Position numbers and translations under genes: made by a program
Assembly (NCBI GenBank): GCA_038093515.1
Contig: JBBPSI010000168.1
Coordinates: forward strand, 1-54,604
DNA from: Butyriboletus loyo
Lineage: Eukaryota > Basidiomycota > Agaricomycetes > Boletales > Boletaceae
Length of the DNA stretch: 54,604 nt
Reading direction: 5' to 3'
The notes under the pieces: generated by a model
What the model was told of the DNA's origin: nothing
Seen by the model: the letters and a program-made list of their open reading frames with translations, nothing else
Databases searched by the model: none
In this document: positions 47,752-54,604 of the stretch, in pieces
How the letters are laid out: each line of letters begins with the position of its first letter
Numbering within the stretch: the stretch's first letter is position 1

Positions 47752-48789
47752 GCTAAATGTCCGATAGAGTGATCGAGAGGGGAATCTGCTGAGGGTGCTT
47801 TTATTGTCGCAACATTCGGAGTGCAACCGGGAAGACGGATGGAAGACTGGCGCCGTGTAACCGGAGTATGGGAGTTATGGCTAATGTGTATATCACCTGT
47901 CAGTCCTCCATTTGCCTGCTCACGCACTCGGACATCCGTCTACCTTGCAAGTAATAGTAATGTTGGTGAACTTGTAGACCGGGTACCTCACGTCTCCGAG
48001 GCCCATCTTAGGGTACACTTTTTGAATGTGGATGTGTCACGTGTGTGTGCTGGCAAGGGGTCGATCAGCGCTTCAGCCCGGTGTCCAGATCGGCGTCCGT
48101 CAGTACTTCAGTTCCGACCTGCCACCCATTGAATCTCGGCTCCGTCTCATCTCAGCATCTCCAACGTAAAAGCTGGCTCAGTGGTATCAGCGAGCGAAAC
48201 TTCGCGGCTAATTTCATTTCTCTGAAGGGGACTAGTCAATTCCAGTCATGCGTTGAATAACTACACAACCATGCAATTCTCAATGCGACGGATGGCGCTT
48301 TTCAGGCTCCGACGTCGCGAACGCAAACTCAAACCTAGTTTCAATTGCAGCCACAGAAATCGTCTCTAGTACCTCGCCTCTTGTTGGCTTTGCCCTTGTG
48401 TAGTTGGGCTTTGTTTCTTACTTTCGTCTCGTGCATGATATCCTCCTGTGCTGTTTTTGTTGGGTCGGTTCGCTCTCTTTCGGCCCTCAGCACACCCCGG
48501 ACCGACGCGGCCGCCACCTGACCACGGGAAGTGACCGGAACCGGGTCCGCCCGTCACCCGGATTCAGAAATACACCTCAGTCATATTCCCACGATGACGA
48601 GAAAAGAACATCGGAGACGGCTAAAGCGGAGCATGAATGAATACTTGTGCGAGAGTGACGTGGCGCCATATGCTCGTCTTGTCACCCTGAAATGGTCGTC
48701 AATATTCTCCTCTAAATCAACGATCTAACTCAAATCCTCTCATGGACATGTAGGAGACTACTGCTATAATGTGCGATTGTCAGCTGATG
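47752..48789. other. Intergenic upstream of the acyl-CoA ligase
   Basis: About 1.04 kb. The part next to 47752 should be the ligase promoter. No exon, RNA gene or repeat was recognised. Confidence 0.4.
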
Positions 48790-49158
48790 TGGATGCAGTT
48801 GTCGTTTGGAACGTGGACGTTCTCGGCATCGTTTACACCGTTTTCTTGACCCAGATGGTGCATGGCAACCGTGATGACCTTTCCAAAACACCCTACACTC
48901 TAATTTTCGCCTGGTTGAATGAACACATAAACCAACGTCTCTGCCGCGATGAATTTGACACCTTCATCGGCCTCTTTGAGCTTCCCAGCCCACAAAACAT
49001 GACAAGCCGACCCAATTCCCTTGATCAATTTTTGTATCAACTTCGCCAATGAACGGTTGCAAAATTTCATTCAAAAACACATTTTCGAGTCGCACATTGA
49101 TGCATACCAGACAGAGGGCATCTCGGTCCCATACATACCCAGAGCGAACAGCGCGTAG
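48790..49158 (+). pseudogene. Remnant of a chitin synthase myosin-motor-like domain
   Basis: About 120 codons resemble the N-terminal motor-like domain of fungal class V/VII chitin synthases: TLIFAWLNEHINQRLCRDEF, TFIGLFELPSPQNMTSRPNS and LDQF, then, in another frame, INFANERLQNFIQKHIFESH and TEGISVPYIP. The match is split by at least two frame changes. One lies near 48860-48868, where FLDPDGA and GNRDDLSKT are in different frames; the other is in a T-run at 49029-49033 between DQF and INFANERL. A stop at 49156-49158 ends the similarity. The rest of the motor and the whole catalytic chitin synthase domain are missing on both sides. It is a dead fragment, probably left by duplication or rearrangement. 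The comparison is from memory. Confidence 0.7.
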
Positions 49159-49994
49159 GACGCACCAAATCGCTTCGGATCTGGCAATGAGTGCCCTCAT
49201 ATGGCAATTTTTCACCACTCATCGACAACATTGGTGTTCCCACTCCCATTCTACTGGTTCCTAAGATTAGTCACCTGGCCTGCGAAATGCAGTGCGTGCT
49301 GACCCGGATCAGTATGTATTGCGTGAGGCTCGAGTGGCTAAATCAACGCCGACTTGTCGGGGTCGAAATCCGTTATATTGGTGACAAGCATTGGAAGCTG
49401 CCAGGAAAGAGCAAGGTCGCCGAACGGCATTCTGTCCAGGTTAGATCATGCATCACTGATGTTTCGACATACAGGACATCTGGAAGCATGGTACGGACTC
49501 ATTACCGAAATGCCGGTGATTTCGACGACCTGTGTACTCTGAGACCATGCTTTCATTCCTACGTATGATGTATGAGATCAAACGTCCAAAACCAACTATC
49601 ACAACCAATACCTGTGATGCATCTTCACCAAGTACAATAGTGCGACATAATTTACACGCTGCATGAGTGGCCACGAGGACGTGAACCAATCGGAGCGAGC
49701 CAAGATCCTTATTTTTGGTTTCAACGTTTTCTGGCCTTGAGTTATTTGTAGTCAAGCCAACCGGTGGGACTTGTTTCGCACAATTAGCGTGCTGCGCTTG
49801 ATCGGGCATCAAACCAGACGCAGAACACGTTTCAATCACACAACACTGTGCTTCGTACGTAGACTAGGGTTGCACTTGCCAGTTCACAGCGCATGTCTTG
49901 TCTCCAAGTGCTCAACGTCGCAAACACCCAACACTGAGACAAACGATCTCATTCGAGCTCCAGTCACACCAACGATACCGATTCACCCCCTAAC
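49159..49994. other. Intergenic upstream of the RhoGAP gene
   Basis: About 0.8 kb; the open frames at 49191-49568 (+) and 49453-49839 (-) overlap and show no family. The last 100 bp before 49995 are C-rich with CACCC motifs and probably promoter/leader. Confidence 0.4.
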
Positions 49995-52499
49995 ATGCCG
50001 CCGAACCTCAAGCAAAAACTCGCAGCTCTCTCCCGAGCTTCTTCGTCTCCTACTTCGCCCCTGAGCGCTGCAAACCTGAAGAAACCCTTTCAACATCCCT
50101 GGAAGCGACCATTCCATTGTCCGACTGCAAGCGAACTAGATGCGCGTGCCAGAGTTCAAGAGATCATGGGCAAGGTCATATTTCAGGCTGGTGTCGACTA
50201 TGAGTAAGCGTTGTGCTTTTCCGAGTCGAAACTCGTTTTCTTATCGAAATGAACGTTAGGACGAGACCTATGTAGGCTCCAAGGCCAACTTCAAACGAAA
50301 TCGCCTGATCACGTTTGGCTGCAGGGTAATCATCAGCGCTTCAGGGCTTCCTGATCCTCATGAAGTGTCGTATGATGCCCTTTTGTCGTGCGTTGTCTTG
50401 TTGTCGGAATTGAAACAATACCAACAATAGGATCATTTAGCCACATTCTCTCGTACCTCGACCTGTACGGTGCGTTACTCAGCGAACTGTTCAGGCTGCT
50501 TACTTATCTCTGGCAGTGGAATCTGATTATACCGTAGTATTCTTTGCTGCTGGAAGTAGACATACGCCCAGCTGGAACTGGGTATGGAAAGCGTACCGGA
50601 GCCTCAGTCGGAAATATCGGAAGAACTTGAAACGTTTGGTGAGTCTTCATCCGGCTTGTTCCGACATCGCTCCTAACTCTACTCAAAAGTATATCATACA
50701 CTCGTCTTTCTTTTCCAAGAGTACGCGCTCCCTCGTTCTCCTCTCCCACAATTTAACTTATGTTTTTCAGTGCTCTTCTCCTTGGCGGGTGCCATCATAA
50801 GGTTCGCATTCGCAATTGAAAACATTCTTCGATCGTTTCTCTAACTTGTTCGCAGTCCCAAATTCTTCCGCAAAATAGTGTACATTGACACATTGTCGGA
50901 ACTTGCACATCATGTCCCGCTAACACAGATTGACATTCCACCTGCGGTATACCAGTATGTTTTCGTTGCTTTCATATCTCTTACCGAGGTCTTCAACAAG
51001 TCATCAGAGAGAACATGAAGCACGAGAAGCAGATCAACATGCCTATTCCCATCCGCGCGAGTGTATTCGGCGTGCCACTTGAAGAACTCATGGGATGCGA
51101 TGGCGAGAAGGGTGGTATTCCTCGAGTTATCAAAGACTCAATCCAATACATTCGGGAAAGTGGTGAGTTCAAGGGGTATTGATCACACCTCCAGTCCCTG
51201 GATTTCTTCTTTGCAGGCATGAAAGAGGAGGGGCTATTCAGACGGTCTCCAAACTCTGCGTTGCTGAAGCAGGTACAACAGGCTTATGACAGAGGTGCGT
51301 CGTAGTTTGTGTACGGAGTTGCGGCGCGGGTCGAGCATTACCTAGGCCAGGTTGTTTCTCTCGAGATGTTCGACGATCCCTATCTTGCCTCTGTTCTGAT
51401 CAAGAAATACTTGCGCGATCTGCCTAATTCCCCCTTTCCCGAATCACTCTATCCTGTCGTCCGACAATGTCCTGGGATTTCAAGTGATCTATCCGACATG
51501 GCTGCTGTTACATACATCCGAGATACTCTCCTTCCGCAGTTGGTGCCATGTGTATACATCCTCCTGAGCCATGTCCTACGTGAGAGTAATGATGTTACCT
51601 ATACACATTCTGCTTACAGTGTCTATTTAGATCTCCTCCACGAAGTATCGTTACACTCTTCAAGCAACCGTATGGATGCACATAACCTTTCTGTCGTCGT
51701 TTGTCCCAACCTCGTCAAGAGTTCAAACCCCATGCGAGACGTCATGATGTGTGTAGTTCCCGGAGGTCCTTCACTGACCAGCGGCCCGTCGTCATTATCG
51801 TCTTCCATGACCTCAGCAACCACTCTTTCCAGGTGCTCAGATTCCTCTTGTGAAGGCAGCACCACCCTAGGTGCTGTCATTAAACTGTGCATCCAGCGAT
51901 ACTACGAGATATTCGATGAAATCAAGGATCGCTCTGAACCTGTAGCATCCTCGAGACACCTTTCGCGAGCACCTTCCCCACTATCCTCTTCCGGCTCTTC
52001 GGCGTCATTGTCAAAACCACTCCGACCACTCTCCCTTGGGATCGATGATGAGGACAGTATTGATGATGCTATGCTTGTCATGCCGATTGGTCCTGCGGGC
52101 AATGCTGGGTCCTTGTGGCATCCTAGCATCAGGGAAGGGCGAGCGCCGAATACCTCGGTGAATTTGGGCGCCGGAAATGCAAACAGTTCCACTTTCCCGT
52201 ACCAACCCCGCCAACGCAAGACGCCGGCTGTTGGTGTATGGTCTGTCAACAATGGCCACAATGGTACAAGCTCCAATTTCGCTTCTCGTAGTCGAGCCCG
52301 GTCCACGCTGAGCATTGAAAAGATCGGAAACGGACTTGAAAATAGGAGAGGTTCTATATCAATTGGGCGAGGAACGTCACGGAAGGCGTCTGGGGCTGGA
52401 GTGGAAGCACTAGGGATTACCGCGGGCGGCTTTTTCACACCGCCCACATCCCCTCCATTGCCTTCCCCTCGGGGGCAATCGGAGCCTGCTCAGAGTTAG
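49995..52499 (+). CDS. Sec14-like/RhoGAP protein (ARHGAP1 type)
   Basis: Multi-exon gene starting at MPPNLKQKLAALSRASSSPT (exon 1 49995-50203) and ending TAG at 52497-52499. The N-terminal half is a CRAL-TRIO/BCH-type lipid-binding-like domain: ISASGLPDPHEVSYDALLS, YVESDYTVVFFAAGS-like residues, WKAYRSLSRKYRKNLKRLYI and KIVYIDTLSELAHHVPL. The RhoGAP domain follows: FGVPLEEL, GGIPRVIKDSIQYIRE and MKEEGLFRRSPNSALLKQVQ with the catalytic arginine finger, then LIKKYLRDLPNSPFPESLYP and MDAHNLSVVVCPNLVKS. The last about 220 residues are Ser/Pro-rich and disordered. The architecture matches p50RhoGAP, which speeds GTP hydrolysis by Cdc42/Rho GTPases and so affects polarity. The ORF spans a likely small intron near 51588-51645 that should be removed (DVTYTHSAYSVYLDL segment). 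Confidence 0.88.
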
Positions 52500-53672
52500 T
52501 CCGCCAAGGTGTTTCGTTGCGCGATCTCTACTATGATATTTTTGGTTCCCACATTTTTTTATTTTGGTCGATGGTGCTACCGAAAGCGCGCGCTGTCGTG
52601 TCGTTTTCTATGTTGGCGGAACAATCTCTCCTTTAGTTTGCTTCGTTCGTGATTCTTCTAGCGTTGCAGATCAGCTTGCTTACTTGTAATCATGACCTTT
52701 CTGTGGGCATTTTAGGATGGTTATACGAGGTATTGGTCACACTGATACTATGTGCTTGTAACTCGACAATGTGTCTTACAATAAACGGTGCCGTGACAAA
52801 TGCTTAATCTCCTCTTCGGCGCGTCGTCAATGAGCACGGATACGGTACTGTTCAAATAAGCGAAAATTGATGTACCTGTTCAGGTAAAACATCTCAGCCT
52901 GAGCCAATGCATGCCCATGTGTCCACAAGGGGTCAGCAGCACCAGTTGGGTACTTAGGGATGAGATTGGCAAGGTTGCATGAAGTGAGTGACCAAATCAC
53001 TTCAGTATGCAGTTGCCACTGCCTCATTGCACAACTGACCTGAAACATATTGATGTTGAAATTGAAGGTCTGTAGTGGTTTGAACCAGTGGATATACATA
53101 GGCAAGGGCATGAGGATGGTTGCCAAGATGGGGAGGCAACCTAAAGATGGTGTGAACTTCAGTGACCTGAAGGCCTGAAAGAATGTTCCCTCAATCTGGT
53201 GTGACATACATATATACATATCTGTGGATGAACATATCAGCAGGTTAGTTGAAGTGGCCAGATGTGGGTCAGTTTCATTATGGAAATGTACATATCTGTG
53301 TAGGTGTACTGAGAACAATGATAGATGCAAGGGGAGCTATCAGTGGAAACACTCACTGATTACATGAGAGTGTACAAGCACAAGCAAGGGTGACTTTGAG
53401 GTTGATAAGGAGCAAGGCTTGACTTTAGAGATACAGTGGCTCAAAAAATTGTCTGCATGTTTGCATGTTTTACATTAAATATCACTCAACACAATAACCT
53501 CTGATTCTAACCCTAGGCAGTGGGTGTATGAAATAAGGTAGCTGCTCTTGACCTTCTATTGACCTAGGAATCAGGTAATATGGATAAGGTTTGATGGAAT
53601 GTCAGCTTTTTTAAAATGACAGGTCATGTGGACAGTTTTTTGACTTTACAGTAAGTTTTGATCACATATAGT
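52500..53672. other. Repeat-rich spacer before the LTR
   Basis: AT-rich sequence between the RhoGAP gene and the LTR element. It contains the transposase-like frame at 52816-53330. From 53340 to 53672 it is low-complexity, with no recognisable gene. Confidence 0.45.
52816..53330 (-). pseudogene. Probable C-terminal remnant of a DNA transposase (KDZ/Plavaka-like)
   Basis: A 167-codon open frame has no start context and is probably the tail of a longer protein. Its second half, MYIHWFKPLQTFNFNINMFQ, then ANLIPKYPTGAADPLWTHGH and EMFYLNRYINFRLFEQYRI, resembles the C-terminal block of large transposases common in Agaricomycetes. There a W-F-x-P segment, an H/N-L-I-P-K-Y motif and F-x-x-N-R-Y-x-D follow in this order. 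The resemblance is from memory and moderate. Upstream sequence on this strand (53331-53670) is low-complexity, so the rest is missing or decayed. Confidence 0.4.
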
Positions 53673-54098
53673 TGTTACGGTAGTGGACTACCTTTTTTCA
53701 CCTCTACCATTTGGACTACTGTTTTCACCTAGGCTTCGCCTATTGTTCTTTGAACGGTGCGACCATTCTGATTAGTCATCACTTCTCGCGCACGGACGCC
53801 GTTTCTCTCCTACTCCAGAAGCTTCTAGAGTACTTCTTCCTCATTTGTCTTTTCTCTCCTGTGATCCGATTGGGAGCATGGTCTGTGCACAGACCCCAGT
53901 AGTATATAAGACCAGTCTTTACTTGCATGTACTTTATCTAGTTCTACGCAGTTCACTGCTAGCAATTAGCTCTCATTCCAGACTCTTAGTGTGAGCACTA
54001 AGGCATAGTCTGAGACCCACCTCAGAATCGTCTCCCGAGTCCTGCGGCTACTCTTGAGTGCTGCCTTTGAGTTCTCGTTGTTAGCGCCAAGCGTAACA
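53673..54098 (+). repeat. 5' long terminal repeat
   Basis: Begins TGTTACGG and ends GCGTAACA, so the canonical TG...CA ends lie in the perfect 7-bp inverted repeat TGTTACG/CGTAACA. A TATA box, TATATAAG, lies at 53903-53910, giving a predicted transcription start near 53933-53940. This would divide the LTR into U3 of about 260 bp and R-U5 of about 160 bp. Confidence 0.8.
53903..53910 (+). promoter_or_regulatory. LTR TATA box
   Basis: TATATAAG within the LTR, about 30 bp upstream of the sequence ATCTAGTTCT that is predicted to form the 5' end of the element's transcript. Confidence 0.6.
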
Positions 54099-54100
54099 AA

Positions 54101-54110
54101 AGAACTAGAT
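54101..54110 (+). other. Putative self-complementary primer-binding site
   Basis: AGAACTAGAT starts two bases after the LTR end. It is the exact reverse complement of ATCTAGTTCT at 53936-53945, at the predicted transcript 5' end. Most LTR elements carry a tRNA-complementary site here; this one looks self-primed, as in Tf1/sushi elements. Confidence 0.6.
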
Positions 54111-54139
54111 CTTCACCTTGCTTCTGCTTCTCAGCAGTA

Positions 54140-54604
54140 AAGCTGCCCTCCCCTCTCGCCCACCATTTCCATCCCACGATCAAGACGTGTCGGTCGCTCT
54201 TTCCGCGTTCCCTCTCCTGAACCAGAGCCCATCATTGTCGACAACCCGTTGCTGCCACATTCTCCCACCCAACCAGACCCTCAGCCCCAGCCTGACCCCG
54301 AACCCTCTTACCAACCCAAGGACCAGGGTCTAGGGCAAGAATCTGAGCAGGCACCTAATGACGACGAATATAACAGCGACTACCTTGACAGAACCCCCCA
54401 TGTTTCTCGCTCCCCATCTCCACCATACTACCTGCCCGCATATTTCCCAGACGATGATGACGAAGACATGTCGGAAAAGAAGAACATTGTCCCCAAAGAC
54501 TTCTCTGGCCTGAATGAGGATGCCTCCCAATGGCTCCTCACCATGCGTACCTACTTTGATGCAAACCAGACGGCCTTCCCCGATGATAAATCAAAGATCA
54601 ACAC
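54140..54604 (+). CDS. Gag-like polyprotein start of the gypsy element (partial)
   Basis: Open frame from just after a TAA near 54136 to the window end. It begins with a Pro/Gln-rich, acidic disordered stretch (PRSRRVGRSFRVPSPEPEPI ... DPQPQPDPEPSYQPKD). MSEKKNIVPKDFSGLNEDAS and QWLLTMRTYFDANQTAFPDD follow, the usual opening of a gypsy Gag capsid domain in fungi, where a conserved F-x-G-x-x-x-x-A-x-x-W/F-L helix leads the domain. The first ATG in this frame is at 54468, well inside the conserved part. Translation may therefore start there or upstream at a non-AUG codon, or an upstream ATG may have been lost. The C-terminus lies outside the window. Confidence 0.7.

Larger units (their letters stand above)
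53673..54604 (+). mobile_element. Ty3/gypsy LTR retrotransposon, left end only (window-truncated)
   Basis: A 426-bp left LTR (53673-54098) is followed by a putative primer-binding site (54101-54110) and a gag-like frame running off the window edge. The protease, reverse transcriptase, integrase and right LTR would lie beyond 54604. The base before the LTR gives no target duplication to test because the right end is missing. Confidence 0.85.

Noticed and set aside
1..54604. CRISPR array, operon or prokaryotic island
   Set aside because: There are no regularly spaced direct repeats. Spliceosomal introns throughout and the gene content are eukaryotic.

Overview
This window reads as nuclear DNA of a filamentous basidiomycete, probably an Agaricomycete. 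Genes on both strands are broken by many short GT-AG introns of about 45-90 nt. The gene set is eukaryotic and fungal: a Kha1-type antiporter, a Dsc3-type Golgi E3 subunit, a Zn2Cys6 factor and a remnant of a chitin synthase with a myosin-like motor. A Ty3/gypsy element enters at the right edge. The species cannot be fixed from sequence alone; the orphan family at the left edge and the general style would fit the Rhizoctonia/Ceratobasidiaceae group, but that is a guess. Exon coordinates were spliced by eye from reading frame, GT/AG borders and remembered family conservation.

Layout, left to right. 1-587 (-): edge-truncated orphan gene with an in-frame stop. 3984-5570 (+): transaldolase. 6504-9248 (-): protein with two RING fingers. 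9504-11402 (-): base-exchange type phosphatidylserine synthase. 11593-about 12000 (-): uncertain gene. 14477-15958 (+): Zn2Cys6 transcription factor. 16147-17151 (-): TANGO2/NRDE protein, divergent from ARP6 at 17580-19433 (+). 19434-24680: a 5.2 kb gene-poor stretch with a tandem repeat and one copy of a small terminal-inverted-repeat element. 24681-28951 (-): importin-7/8-like karyopherin. 29180-30282 (-): Dsc3-like protein, divergent from KIN17 at 30401-31434 (+). 31688-33329 (-): secreted acid phosphatase, probably GPI-anchored. 34540-35043 (-): six-exon, 80-residue cysteine-rich protein. 35261-35348: second copy of the small repeat. 36598-39708 (+): K+/H+ antiporter. 40276-43132 (+): mitochondrial FAD glycerol-3-phosphate dehydrogenase. 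43133-45502: AT-rich spacer with a TIR element. 45503-47751 (-): 4CL-like acyl-CoA ligase ending in a PTS1-like tripeptide. 48790-49158 (+): chitin-synthase motor-domain remnant. 49995-52499 (+): Sec14/RhoGAP protein. 52816-53330 (-): probable transposase remnant. 53673-54604 (+): 5' LTR and gag start of a gypsy element.

Most genes are housekeeping functions with no obvious joint pathway: pentose phosphate pathway, phospholipid synthesis, nuclear import, chromatin, DNA repair, ion transport, glycerol respiration and Rho signalling. I see no secondary-metabolite cluster, CRISPR-like array or defence island. The strongest unusual signal is at the right edge. The ten bases just after the LTR are an exact reverse complement of ten bases lying about 33 nt downstream of the LTR TATA box. 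That is the signature expected of a self-priming, Tf1/sushi-type retrotransposon. Other points of interest are the animal/plant-type phosphatidylserine synthase, the microexon-built cysteine-rich gene and the two-copy TIR repeat.
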